Shown here: piece after piece, positions 1-11,872 of the stretch
How positions within the stretch are numbered: the first letter of the stretch is position 1
Layout of the letters: each line of letters begins with the position of its first letter
Assembly: GCF_026151205.1 (NCBI RefSeq)
Contig: NC_087083.1
Coordinates: 3,548,536 to 3,612,535 of the forward strand
From: Bolinopsis microptera
Taxonomy: Eukaryota; Ctenophora; Tentaculata; Lobata; Bolinopsidae
DNA: 64,000 bases
Reading direction: 5' to 3'
Position numbers and translations under genes: made by a program
Notes under the pieces: generated by a model
Databases searched by the model: none
Told to the model about the DNA's origin: nothing
Seen by the model: the letters and a program-made list of their open reading frames with translations, nothing else

Positions 1-3000
1 CAGACGCAACACTAGACTACTCCTCTCACTGTTCAACCTCTCTACTTCACCCTGCTTGTTTAGCAACACCTGAACATATTGTCATAGTTACCAATATCAT
101 CATATTTCTATAGCAACCAGTATTACGGATGATACTGAAAGCTAGATTACCGAAATTTTTGTTGATAAACAGAAAATCATTAGAATAGAAGGAGACATTT
201 AATAAGTTTAATGCTATAAACGGTAAGATTTAACTACTGTCATTTCTAGTACCTCAGTGAGTGAGTTTATCTTGACCTCCAATTCCGAGTCACTGCCAGC
301 TCCATTGACGACAAACCGCGCGTTACGTACAGTCTCCAGCTCAGTGCGCAGCGCGCGCACTTCCGCCGCAGAGGTAGAACGCAAAACAGTCATGTCTCTC
401 TGACAAATTACCATCTCCTGAGAGTGTTTTCAGGGTAACAAAGTGTTGAGATCATTGCAGATCAGACAAGATATAAGACGGTTGTTCTGGTTACCTCTTT
501 CAGTCGCGACACTATGTCTTGGTACTCAGTTAACTCGTTTTCTCTGTCTTTTGTTGCACTTTCTGCCGTTGAGCACTGCTCTAATGCTTGTTGCAGCTCC
601 TACAATGGTATGGGATTCACAACCAACAGAAACAATATAGTGACAAGATCTGGGTAACTAGGCGGTAACTAGGTGGTAACTAGGTGGTAACTAGGTGGTA
701 ACTAGGTGGTAACTAATGGTAACTAATGGTAACTATTGGTAACTAGGTGGTAACTAGGTGGTAACTAATGGTAACTAATGGTAACTATTGGTAACTAGGT
801 GGTAACTAGGTGGTAACTAGGTGTTAACTAGGTGGTAACTAATGGTAACTAATGGTAACTATTGGTAACTAGGTGGTAACTAGGTGTTAACTAGGTGGTA
901 ACTAGGTGGTAACTAGGTGGTAACTAATGGTAACTAATGGTAACTATTGGTAACTAGGTGGTAACTAGGTGGTAACTAGGTGTTAACTAGGTGGTAACTA
1001 GGTGGTAACTAGGTGGTAACTAGGTGGTAACTAGGTGGTAACTAGGTGGTAACTAGTGGTAACGTGTTTGCAAGATCTGGGTAACGTGTTTGCTTCCCGA
1101 GCCCCCTCGAGTACAGTGTACGAATAACCACCCGGTTTTCCCTTAATATATAAGTAAGTAAGTACAGTTACAGTAAATAATGAGAGCTGAGTGTTTGTTA
1201 TAGTTACCTCGCTGTGAGTTTGCTCTACACTGGTCAAATGCTCCTTCGTAATCACCAACTCGCACTTAGTCGACCTATAATAATAACACTGTTATTATAG
1301 TTCCATCAAATTTAAATAAGAAATTTGCAGAATATCATTTTGTGTTGATGTGAGAATTTATAAACTCTAACCTGAGCTCGGACTCTATCAAGTTGCGCTC
1401 TTGAATCATCATCTCCACTCCTTCGTCATCTAAAATTGAGGTATCTGCAGGGGATTTCTTTTCTTTTGCCTGAATTATTTGATGGTATTTATGATGAAGT
1501 ATAATGAGAAAGATAATAGTATATTTGAGAAATTAAAGACCGCCCCACAAGCTCTTTATATAATTTCAGTTTAAGTTTACCCCTTACTAGCCTGTCACGT
1601 GACCAAAACAGTTTTTTGCCCATGATAACTCTCCGGGGACGCATTTTTACAATACATCATGGGGGGTGATTCGGAATTAGCGTTCAAAAATACACCGATC
1701 ATGATTATTGTCATACCCTCAGGGCCTTTTCACAAGAATTTTCTTTTAATTTGGGCGAGCGATTTAGTGGGAGCGGTTACAGTTAAATTACATTTTTTTC
1801 CCTTAATATGTACAGGGTGGGCCAAAAGTCAGTACCCATACGTTGACCTTTATAGCTCAGTCACTGAGTGCCCAATTGAAATAATTCTTTCTGGTATGAC
1901 TTAGTACCACCACTGATTCGAGGAATTTGTCAACTCGAAAAATGTTCGTGTTCATTTTTTTCAAATGAAGGTTCATTTTTGCATTTATTTGATAGTTTGG
2001 ATAGTCGGATTGAGCTTAATTTTATTTAATTGTGTTTGGCCATTCGAATTACGTTTAAGTCCTGAAAAAATTAGAACTGTAGATTCTCAGATGACCGAGA
2101 TATGAAGCATAACGAGTTGATTCATTACGTGTGATCAGGTGATTGGTTTACCTAATCACGTGATTAGGTGACCCCGTTAACCACCCCGTTAAACATTATG
2201 GGAATTGTTAAGGCTAGCAAATCAAGGTGTCGTGTCACGGTGTCACATAATAACCCAATCAATTTTGTTAACGAGATACAGAAAATACTTGATAACTTCG
2301 TCATTTCTAATCAGTTTTGCCTCATTTTTTTTAGATCATATGCAACATTTAATAATCTACCGTCTCTAAAAAAATTAGGCATTCAGTATGTTCATAGAAA
2401 ACAATATAAGTGTTTTAATATTGAATGGGCGTGGTCTAAAATATTCGAATTTTCAAATTTTGACGACGGAATCCTCGAACAAGTAGTAGGTATACAGTAT
2501 GCCATCTGCAAAGCAACAACTCTCAAATATAAAACACAGCGGAGGTATAAGACCCAACGTATGGGTACTGACTTTTGGCCCAACGGCCACCCTGTAGATG
2601 TAATGATCCAAGCCTCATCTACATTAATTATAACGCTGGCTTTATTGAAACCTCTTCATATCTTGGATCTGTGTAATAAAAACGTGGGCGCGCGGCGCAG
2701 TGACATGACATGGTGAACATAGCAAATGAAAATTCTTGATACGTAAAGAAACATGCGCGTTCCAATTTCAGTACAATTTTAGTGATTTGCCAGTGACACA
2801 CAAATGCTAAAATTTCGATTATACTCCGAAATCCTTTTTTATTCTGCTAAATACATTATAAACCGGCCAAAATCCTTTTAATTTACAAAATTTCCAATAG
2901 CAGATTATTTCAGAAGCTCAAAGCATGCAGAAAACAACAAACAGAACAAGAAGTGATGAAGAGAATGTTGATCTAAATGACAACAAATTTACCTGAAGTA

Positions 3001-6000
3001 CACGTGTAGCTCTCTCTTTGTAATCTGACAGATCTTTTCTTGAAAATTCCAATTCGTTTTGAGAAAGCTTCAGTTCGGACAATGTGCTGAAATGTGAAAT
3101 GTAAGGTGGCAACTTTAGATATAAGATGATAAGTAAAAATGCTCTCATTAAATGATGTCGCCCTAATTATTATATAGCACAAATGCGTTATGTATATAAA
3201 TAGTATACAGTATACAATACATAGGACTGAACGTCTTCTAGAACTTTGATTTAATTTTGCTTATAAAAGTTGAAACGTTTGGTCTTAGTTTCACATCCAG
3301 GAATTTGTGTAGTACTAATATATATAAAAAAATAATAATAGTATTATCTTATAGTTATTTTGGTCTAATGATTTATGATCATAATATTGTGAAGTTATAC
3401 ATTGTATGTATATAAGTTATACATTGTATGTATATAAGTTATACATTGTATGGATATAAGTTATACATTGTATGTATATAATGTATACATTGTATGTATA
3501 AGTTATACATTGTATGTATATAAGTTATACATTGTATGTATATAAGTTATACATTGTATGTATATAAGTTATACATTGTATGTATAAGTTATACATTGTA
3601 TGTATAAAGTGTATTGTACCCGGTATATCTGCGCTTCTCCTCTCTGAGTAATTGCTGTGTGTTGTGTAGTGTGTTAGTTACTTTTACTATTTGACACTGT
3701 AACTCTTCTTCTCGCTCCCTACTTTCACCCTGCAATAGTATAGTGCAGTGTAGTAACGAAGGACCCCGCTGACCCCGCAGTGTGGGGGGGGGGGGTTGGG
3801 CAGGGGGGAATCTTAGGGGGGGGGGCGCAAAATCGTCGTTTGAATGTGGGACAATTTTTAAAAACTTAACTGAGGTACTAGCAAAACTGCACGTTTTGCT
3901 CTAGAAACACACTTTCTTAAAGATTTTACCGGCATACCCTCTAAAATCACCTAATTTGTTCAATTTTATGGAGGGGCGCCAAAAGGGAAGGGGGCGCCAA
4001 CAGGAGGGCGCATTTTCGGCGGGGGGGGGGGGGGGGGGGGTGCCAACAGGCAACGTTTCGCCACTGGTATAGTGTATAGTTACTGTTACATTAGAACCAC
4101 AATACGTGTATATAAGGCCCCTAATGCAAGGCCCCTAATGTAAGGCCCCTAATGTAAGTCCCTAATGTAAGGCCCCTAATTTAAGGCCCCTAATGTAAGG
4201 CCACTAATGTAAGGCCCCTAATTTAAGGCCCCTAATGTAAGGCCCCTAATGTAAAGCCCCTAATGTAAGGCCCCATAATGTAAAGCCCCTAATGTAAGGC
4301 CCCTAATGTAAGGCCCCTAATGTAAAGCCCCTAATGTAAGGCCCCTAATGTAAGGCCCCTAATGTAAGGCCCCTAATGTAAGGCCCCTAAGAAGTGTTTA
4401 AGATGGCAAAAATGAAAAATAACGGTTTAGAAGGCTTGAAAAAGGTCGAATTGAAGGGCAATAAAACTGTTACCTGTATTTTAGAGAGAGATTCTTTGTA
4501 ATGTTCTACCAGTTCATTAGAAACCGTTACTATGGTTACTATGGTTACTATGGTAACCTGTACTTGAGAGAGATTCTTTGTAATTTTCTACAAGCTCATT
4601 AGAAACTGTTACCCTAGTTACTATGGTTACTATGGTTACTATGGTTACTATGGTTACTATGGTTACCTGTACTTTAGAGAGAGATTCTTTGTAATGTTCT
4701 ACCAGTTCATTAGAAACCGTTACTATGGTTACTATGGTTACTATGGTTACTATGGTTACTATGGTTACTATAGTTACTATGGTTACCTGTACTTTAGAGA
4801 GAGATTCTTTGTAATGTTCTACCAGTTCATTAGAAACCGTTACTATGGTTACTATGGTTACTATGGTAACCTGTACTTGAGAGAGATTCTTTGTAATTTT
4901 CTACAAGCTCATTAGAAACTGTTACCCTAGTTACTATGGTTACTATGGTTACTATGGTTACTATGGTTACTATGGTTACCTGTACTTTAGAGAGAGATTC
5001 TTTGTAATGTTCTACCAGTTCATTAGAAACCGTTACTATGGTTACTATGGTTACTATGGTTACTATGGTTACTATGGTTACTATAGTTACTATGGTTACC
5101 TGTACTTTAGAGAGAGATTCTTTGTAATGTTCTACCAGTTCATTAGAAACTGTTACCTCCTCTTTCAACTGGCTCAGTTCTCCGTGACAAGAACTGGACA
5201 CTCTCAACTCCTCCTCCATTCGTTTTGTATGCGCTGTAAAGATTAGTAGATAATTACCTAATTATTAATTACTTGCTATTTAATTAGTAACTAAATATTA
5301 ATTACTTGCTATTTTCGTTTCAACATTTCTCATCAATTCGTCATTTGTATTTCATTTTTATGAAAAAATGAAATACAAATAGAAATGAGGGGGGGAGGGG
5401 GAGGGGGCGGGTCAATTACCGGTCTGAGCTCCGAGCTCCGAGTCAGCCTCCGCTAGCCTTACTTTGAGAACTCCTATCTGAGTATCTTTAGCCTGCAAAA
5501 CATACCTTTACAATTAGTTAATAAGTTGATAAGCTAATTAATTAAGGTTTACAATTAGTTACCTAAATGGTTACTATGGTTACTATGGTTACTAAATGGT
5601 TACTATGGTTACTATGGTTACTAAATGGTTACTATGGTTACTATGGTTAATATGGTTACTATATGGTTACTAAATGGTTACTGTGGTTACTATGGTTACT
5701 ATAGTTACTGTGGTTACTATGGTTACTATAGTTACTATGGTTACTGTGCATATAATGGTAACTAAATGGTTACTATGGGTACTATTGACTAACAGTGAGG
5801 GCCTCCTTTAAATCAGCCTCAGTTCCCTTTATGCTTCTTATCAAGGACAGTTGTTTTGTTATTTCTTCTTCTCTTTCTTTCAGTTTCTTCTTCTGCTTCT
5901 CCTCCAGGATCTGCTGTGACTGCAACTTATCCTGAAATATCATTCTAATAATCATTTACAAAGCTTATTAGTGAGACTGCAACTTATCCTGAAATATCAT

Positions 6001-9000
6001 TCTAATAATCATTTACAAAGCTTATTAGTGAGACTGCAACTTATCCTGAAATATCATTCTAATAATCATTTATAAAGCTTATTAGTGAGACTGCAACTTA
6101 TCCTGAAATATCATTCTAATAATCATTTACAAAGCTTATTAGTGAGACTGCAACTTATCCTGAAATATCATTCTAATAATCATTTACAAAGCTTATTAGT
6201 GAGACTGCAACTTATCCTGAAATATCATTCTAATAATCATTTACAAAGCTTATTAGTGAGACTGCAACTTATCCTGAAATATCATTCTAATAATCATTTA
6301 CAAAGCTTATTAGTGAGACTGCAACTTATCCTGAAATATCATTCTAATAATCATTTACAAAGCTTATTAGTGAGACTGCAACTTATCCTGAAATATCATT
6401 CTAATAATCATTTACAAAGCTTATTAGTGAGACTGCAACTTATCCTGAAATATCATTCTAATAATCATTTACAAAGCTTATTAGTGAGACTGCAACTTAT
6501 CCTGAAATATCATTCTAATAATCATTTACAAAGCTTATTAGTGAGACTGCAACTTATCCTGAAATATCATTCTAATAATCATTTACAAAGCTTATTAGTG
6601 AGACTGCAACTTATCCTGAAATATCATTCTAATAATCATTTACAAAGCTTATTAGTGAGACTGCAACTTATCCTGAAATATCATTCTAATAATCATTTAC
6701 AAAGCTTATTAGTGAGACTGCAACTTATCCTGAAATATCATTCTAATAATCATTTACAAAGCTTAGTACTTACTAGTGAGTAGTGTGCCTCCTAATGTTT
6801 AATAAAATCTGTGGTTAAAAGGTCACACTAGTGCCTGTTAGTGTGAAAAATATTTACTATAATATAAGTTACATAAATTTTATGGTAGTCATGTACACAT
6901 AAAAAACTTACAATGTACATCAATATAATATGATTAATTCCTAATCATTTCGTATAAATGTACAACTTTAAAGTGAGAACATACCCTGTACGAACTAATT
7001 TTAGAAGATAAGAACCCAATCTCATCAGTTAGCTGAGTAACTTCTTGTTTAATCAGTTTATTTTCCAGCTCCAGTCTGTCAAAGTACTCTCCCCTCACCG
7101 CCTCTCCTTAGATAAAACAAGCTAAACGTAGATTATAAGGTAAGGTAATTCCGCTGTTATTTAGCGGCATTATTTAAAAACACCAGTTAATTAATGCTAA
7201 TAAATAATAACTAGTATATAATTAAAGTAGAGATCTGACTAACCATCCCCACTATCATCACTAAGCGACACCAGGTCCTGGGATGAAGGTACTATCTCTG
7301 GAGAGGAGTGAGATTCTTCTGAACCTGGGGTATTAAATAGTGGTAACTAGGTGGTAACTAGGTGGTAACTAGTGGTAACTAGTAGTAACTAGGTGGTAAC
7401 TAGGGGTAACTAGTGATAACTAGGTGGTAACTATGGTTATTAGTGGTAACTAGTGATAGCTAGTGGTAACTAGGTGGTAACTAGGTGGTAACTAGTGGTA
7501 ACTAGTGGTAACTAGGTGGTAACTAGGTGGTAACTAGTGGTAACTAGTGGTAACTAGTGGTAACTAGGTGGTAACTAGTGGTAACTAGGTGGTAACTAGT
7601 GGTAACTAGGTGGTAACTAGTGGTAACTAGGTGGTAACTAGTGGTAACTAGGTGGTAACTAGTGGTAACTAGTGGTAACTAGTGGTAACTAGTGGTAACT
7701 AGGTGGTAACTAGTGGTAACTAGGTGGTAACTAGTGGTAACTAGTGGTAACTAGGTGGTAACTAGGTGGTAACTAGGTGGTAACTAGTGGTAACTAGTGG
7801 TAACTAGGTGGTAACTAGTGGTAACTAGTAGTAACTAGTGGTAACTAGGTGGTAACTAGTGGTAACTAGTGGTAACTAGGTGGTAACTAGTGATAACTAG
7901 GTTGTAACTAGTGGTAACTAGGTGGTAACTAGTGGTAACTAGTGGTTACTAGGTGGTAACTAGGTGATAACTAGTGGTAACTAGTGGTAACTAGCAGTAA
8001 CTAGTGGTAACTAGGTGGTAACTAGTGATAACTAGGTGATAACTAGTGGTAACTAGTGGTAACTAGCAGTAACTAGTGGTAACTAGTGATAACTAGGTGG
8101 TAACTAGGTGGTAACTAGGTGATTACTAGTGGTAACTAGGTGGTAACTAGGTGGTAACTAGGTGGAAACTAGGTGGCAACTAGGTGGTAACTAGGTGGAA
8201 ACTAGGTGGCAACTAGGTGGTAACAAGGTGGTAACTAGTTGGTAAATAGTTGGTAACTAGTTGGTAACTAGTGGTAACTAGTGGTAACTAGTGGTAACTA
8301 GGTGGTAACTAGGTGGTAACTAGGTGGTAACTAGTTGGTAAATAGTTGGTAACTAGTTGGTAACTAGTGGTAACTAGGTGGTAACTAGGTGGTAACTAGT
8401 TGGTAAATAGTTGGTAACTAGTTGGTAACTAGTGGTAACTAGTTGGTAACTAGTTGGTAAATAGTTGGTAACTAGGTGGTAACTAGGTGGTAACTAGTTG
8501 GTAACTAGTTGGTAACTAGTGGTAACTAGTGGTAACTAGTGGTAACTAGTGGTAACTAGTGGTAACTAATGGTAACTATTTGGATTGATGGATTGAAAGC
8601 ACCCATCTCTGGGGAGCAATGAGACTGAAATACTATTAGTTAAATTAATTAATTAGATTAAGTGTATGTTAGCTGATTAGATAGATATCAGAATATTTAT
8701 ATAATTAGATGTTAGACTAGGAAATAATAAAAAGTTGTTTAAAGTATAAAGTAAAACCAGTGAGGAAGATGTTTTGTTCTCCAGGCAGAAGAGAGTTGTT
8801 CAGACTTGAGAACACATTCTTATCTTCCTCTTCTGAAATATTTATCAATTTAAAGGAAATTAAATTAAATGCTCAATCAATACAATTGTTTAACTTGTTA
8901 GTACAGTAAAACCCCGCGGTAAAGTGGGCTGTAGTACAGTGTACTAGTATAGTTACCATGGTAACTAGGTGAATCTTCCTCTTGAAGAGATTCAGCAGTT

Positions 9001-9074
9001 TTTTTGTCCACCTGATCCAAAAAAGCTTCTGCTTGATTAGCGAGATCAGTCAACGACAATGTCCATGCTGACAT
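1..9074 (-). CDS. GOLGA5: Golgin-84-like Golgi coiled-coil tether (partial, C-terminus off the left edge)
   Basis: Golgin-84 is a Golgi-membrane coiled-coil tether acting in intra-Golgi traffic. Exons joined by GT-AG junctions with matching phase: 8957-9074 (start; the donor may instead leave 8966), 8758-8832, 7244-7324, 6985-7100, 5794-5931, 5420-5492, 5100-5233, 3682-3729, 2993-3067 (another acceptor gives 3086), 1372-1469, 1208-1274, 495-599, 253-399, 1-69 (open). The first exon reads MSAWTLSLTDLANQAEAFLD, close to the vertebrate start MSWFVDLAGKAEDLLNRVD as I recall it. AKDTQIGVLKVRLAEAD, LSDYKERATRVLQ and SELEVKINSLTE line up, in order, with AKDSQLAVLKVRLQEAD, LIDYKQKATRILQ and SELENRLHQLTE of the vertebrate protein. 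The rest is charged heptad-like coiled coil. The stretch coded by 5420-3682 is about 35 residues shorter than in vertebrates unless extra exon copies (4474-5036) are used. The membrane anchor is outside the window. Introns are full of minisatellites and two transposons. Confidence 0.88.
652..1066. repeat. Minisatellite of about 10-11 bp in a GOLGA5 intron
   Basis: Tandem ggtaactaggt units with variants ggtaactaat and ggtaactatt, lying between the exons at 495-599 and 1208-1274. A related array is at 7335-8578. Confidence 0.95.
1813..2594. mobile_element. Mariner/Tc1-like miniature element
   Basis: Inverted ends start CAGGGTGG and share GGCCAAAAGTCAGTACCCAT; the right end carries a few extra bases inside the terminus. 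Each end is flanked by TA (1811-1812 and 2595-2596), the target duplication expected for the mariner/Tc1 superfamily. The 782-bp body has no transposase I can recognise. A 182-codon plus-strand frame (2168-2716) runs out of the element and shows no DDE motif, so I take the element as non-autonomous. It sits in a GOLGA5 intron. Confidence 0.8.
3390..3607. repeat. AT-rich 22-bp minisatellite
   Basis: About ten copies of a unit built on ataagttatacattgtatgt, in the GOLGA5 intron upstream of the exon at 2993-3067. Confidence 0.93.
3746..4066. mobile_element. hAT-like miniature element inserted next to a splice acceptor
   Basis: Same family as 18179-18482 and 37143-37432. It ends ...cgccactg on the right and starts cagtgtagtaacg on the left, a changed form of cagtggcgtaacg. 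The 8-bp direct repeats gtatagtg at 3738-3745 and 4067-4074 are a hAT-type target duplication. It contains G-rich runs, one about 20 bp. The insertion lies 7 bp beyond the AG (3730-3731) of the GOLGA5 exon 3682-3729. Confidence 0.9.
4108..4391. repeat. 14-bp minisatellite
   Basis: About 20 copies of aatgtaaggcccct with single-base variants, in the GOLGA5 intron. Confidence 0.95.
4474..5156 (-). repeat. Seven copies of a GOLGA5 exon end plus donor, separated by 9-bp repeats
   Basis: Copies at 4474-4530, 4558-4612, 4667-4723, 4787-4843, 4871-4925, 4980-5036 and 5100-5156 (the last is the 3' end of the real exon 5100-5233). Each intact copy reads on the minus strand VSNELVEHYKESLSKVQ followed by a GTAACC donor. 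Between copies lie runs of gtaaccata, nine bases, which read V-T-I without stops. The copies at 4558 and 4871 lack bases and are out of frame. A 313-bp higher-order period (4558 to 4871, 4667 to 4980, 4787 to 5100) shows a later block duplication. Confidence 0.9.
5560..5785. repeat. Degenerate tggttacta repeats
   Basis: Nine-base tggttacta units with tggttactaaa variants, next to the donor of the GOLGA5 exon 5794-5931. The same nonamer separates the exon copies at 4474-5156. Confidence 0.9.
5918..6766 (-). repeat. 57-bp tandem array made of a splice acceptor and exon start
   Basis: About 15 nearly identical 57-bp units. Read on the minus strand each carries the intron end ATTAGAATGATATTTCAG followed by the first bases GATAAGTTGCAGTC of the GOLGA5 exon 5794-5931. 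The exon thus has about 15 equivalent acceptors upstream of it. The 232-codon plus-strand frame across the array is a by-product of 57 being divisible by three. Confidence 0.95.
7335..8578. repeat. Long ggtaactagt minisatellite
   Basis: About 1.2 kb of 10-11-bp units (ggtaactagt, ggtaactaggt, later ggtaactagtt) filling the intron between GOLGA5 exons 7244-7324 and 8758-8832, with patches of local homogenisation. Confidence 0.96.
8577..8623 (-). pseudogene. Possible decayed duplicate of a GOLGA5 exon
   Basis: On the minus strand a TTTCAG acceptor is followed by TCTCATTGCTCCCCAGAGAT, similar to TCTCACTCCTCTCCAGAGAT in the exon 7244-7324. A possible donor abuts the ggtaac array. The 47-nt length would break phase between the flanking exons, which join in phase without it. 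Confidence 0.4.
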
Positions 9075-9651
9075 TCCCTATACTGAATTACTTTGTTAAA
9101 ATATAATATGTTATGTACTAAGATATTAAGATATTTAATAATATAACTTCTTGACAGTAATTTTGAACATATTATAAACATGTTTTGAAATAAAAACCTA
9201 TATCTAGTGGTAACTGAAAACTGTTGTTGAGGATGGCGTGGTTGATAGTATTAGTGTTGGGTATGTATCTAAAATATATATTTGGTCAAAAGATACTTAA
9301 ATCATGAGATTATTAGCCTTAGAGCTGAGAATTATTGATTATTACGAGAATTGTTCCTAATTAGCCTGATTGTAGTTACTTGAGAAGAAACTTTCCTTTA
9401 GGTTGGCTAATATTATAATTCCACAGCAGCTAATTAATAATTAAGCTGTGAGCTCAGTACAGAGTTGAGGGGGAGACCATTATATTGTGTGGGCGATATT
9501 TCCCCCAACAATCTTTGTGAGCTCATTACTTCACTGCAAACAAACCCCCTCACTATTTACACACCTGCACTTCTGTTCCCTATTATTGTAAACATATTGA
9601 TCCTGTGTAATCCTGTGTAATCCTCTGTAATCCTGTATATTGTGAGTCATC
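9075..9651. other. Intergenic space between divergent GOLGA5 and P450 genes
   Basis: The 577 bp between two start codons on opposite strands must hold both promoters. A plus-strand ATG at 9234 opens a short hydrophobic reading (MAWLIVLVL) ending at a GTATGT donor; it could be an alternative first exon, but I find no matching acceptor. Near 9598-9640 there are four tcctgtgtaa-type repeats. I see no clear TATA box. Confidence 0.5.
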
Positions 9652-11518
9652 ATGTTCCTTATCGTGTGCCTCATCACAACCTACCTTATCTGGAAAACGT
9701 ATCTTATAATCAATACGATGTTAAATAGAAAGAGTTTAAGTGCAATCCCACAACCGCCCATTGATAACTTCTACTTTGGACACGAGCCGTCCATTACCAA
9801 GGCCAAAGAAGAGAATAGATTCCTAGACCTGTTTGTTGAATGGGTCAACACATACGGGACAACAGTGCTGTTCTGGATCGGAGCCCGACCCTTTGTCTTT
9901 ACAGCAGACCCTGAAATGCTGAAACAGTGCGCCACTGATCTCAAGTCTTTCTCAAAAGTCAACAATCTCCCCAACAGACATTTGTTCGGACAGAAGATAA
10001 TAGGGACAGACAGTATTCTCAGTGGAGGGGGGCTCAAGTGGGCGGTGAAGAGAAAAGTAATGTCGCGTTTCTTTGCAAAGACCAACATGAAGGAGATGTT
10101 TGAAGCAGCAAAGCCCCACATGGAGGGACCAGAGTTGGGGAGATGGAGGGAGCAAGTTGGGAGAGGAGAAGTACTGGACCTGCATGAAGAGCTATCCATC
10201 ACCTTCTCTTCTTATCTCCAGGTCCTAGGACTATCAGACTTCCTCCCAGCTAAAACCATTGCTAGAAACGTGTTCCTTCTTCTAGAGGCTATCCCCAAAC
10301 AGCTCTTCCAAAGATGGTCCTATCTATTATCCTCTGACAAGACTAAAATGTTTGCTCTGATCAAGAAGATGAGAAGTGATACAAAACAGACTGTAGTGGA
10401 AAGAATAGAGGAGATGAAGAACAACCCTGACGACACAATCCCATCTCTAGACATGTTAGGACACCTGATAGAGGCTAACCAGAGTAACGATGGTCAGACT
10501 TCTAACTCCGAGGCAAAGGTAGTTGAGGGAGTGGTGGACGATGTGATGACCGTGTGTCTTGTTCTGGATAACATGGTTAAGCAGATATGTGCTCTTTTCA
10601 TGTTCCTAGAAAATGAGCAGGAAGTACAAGGGAAAATGATGGAGGAGCTCCGCAACACCGATATAGAGGATTTCAATGACCTGAACAATTTGAAATACAC
10701 AGAGAAGTGCATTCTAGAGTCTCTCAGGATGGGGCCGGCACTGTTGAGGGGCACCAGAACTTACAAGTTAGTGAAATATTTAGTTTTACAAATCTAATTA
10801 GTAAATAGCGAGTCACTTGTTACAGAATTTAATTTTTGTTCCAGTCTAACCTATACTTGGTGTGGTTGAATTATGTGGAATTTATACTTTCTGCAACCAA
10901 TTTTTCTCAATATATATTATAAAATGATCACTCTTCACTGCAATTGCAATAAAATGCTATAACAGAGGCTGGCAACCTTACTTCATAAACTTGATTATCT
11001 GTAATATGGTGAGACAAAATCAACTGTTCCATGAAAAATGAAAAATATCAACAAAAAAATGTCCATATTAAGAGGGAATCAATTGAGTGTTACATAAAAT
11101 AACTAAATATTTTGCGTGCTTAGCAGACCTATCTAATGTTTTCAGGACCGCCACAAACAAGAGGTTCGGACCATACGTAGTGAACACAAGAAATGTTAGA
11201 GTTCACTTCTCGGAGTACGTAATGCAGATGAACCCGGATTATTGGCCAGAACCTAAAAAGTTTAACCCAGAAAGATGGCAGCCAGGATTCAACCCAGAGC
11301 CCTTCTCCTACATGCCATTCTTCGTAGGAAGTAGAGGCTGTCTGGGTAAACATATGGCTATGATGATGATGAAGTTAACGCTTTCTGTGCTGGCTAAAAA
11401 CTTTGAGTTGCAGCAGAGTTTTAACAAGAAGGAACCGCCCACTATAAATCAGAACATGGCTGTGATGCGCATTATCAACAGAGTAGATTGTTTGATAACA
11501 CCCTTAGCAGTAAGTTGA
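9652..11518 (+). CDS. Cytochrome P450, CYP46-like, with an unusual I-helix
   Basis: Two exons, 9652-10766 and 11146-11518, join in phase (GT donor in ttacaa|gttag, ttcag acceptor) to give 495 residues, the normal P450 length. Residues 1-20 form a hydrophobic ER signal anchor, followed by the proline hinge IPQPP. The K-helix ESLR is at about 356-359, a PERW-type meander follows, and the heme-binding loop FFVGSRGCLG places the iron-ligand cysteine at about 437. The layout and the segments FLDLFVEWVNTYG and FNPERW resemble cholesterol 24-hydroxylase (CYP46) more than other families I know, so a sterol or fatty-acid substrate is a guess. The I-helix oxygen-activation motif AGxxT is not present; the aligned stretch reads TVCLVLDNMVKQI (about 298-312). 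Only one intron, unlike its neighbours. No frameshift or stop. Confidence 0.92.
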
Positions 11519-11872
11519 GTAGTTGGACAATTTCTATTGAAATTTTCATGTTTTTAAAGTTTCTATAACTGATCATCGGTAAAGAATATTTTATGGCCTT
11601 AAAAAAAGAACAATGAGCGTGATGATTATGATATGTGATAATACACAGTATTATATACATAGAATTTCACTGGACAGAAATTAAGCGCCTAACAGGTTTT
11701 TAGATTAACGAACAGAAACAGAACACTAACTTCTAACATGATTGTTATGTTGAAGAAGCAATATATTATGTACCTCTCTGTTAATACACCAAACTCTTAT
11801 GAAATGTTATGACTATACTGATCTACTGATATTTGTATGCCAGCTTTACTGTCTTATTATGTTGAGGTTTAA
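11519..11872. other. Downstream region of the P450 gene
   Basis: AT-rich presumed 3' UTR and spacer with no coding or repeat feature that I recognise. Confidence 0.4.

Noticed and set aside
2168-2716. 182-codon frame considered as a mariner transposase
   Set aside because: No DDE/D motif or helix-turn-helix seen, and it runs past the element's right end.
6085-6783. 232-codon plus-strand frame with 19-residue repeats
   Set aside because: It arises because the 57-bp unit is divisible by three; the array belongs to a minus-strand intron.
660-8580. CRISPR array as an explanation of regularly spaced repeats
   Set aside because: Units are contiguous without unique spacers, and the setting is a eukaryotic gene with introns.
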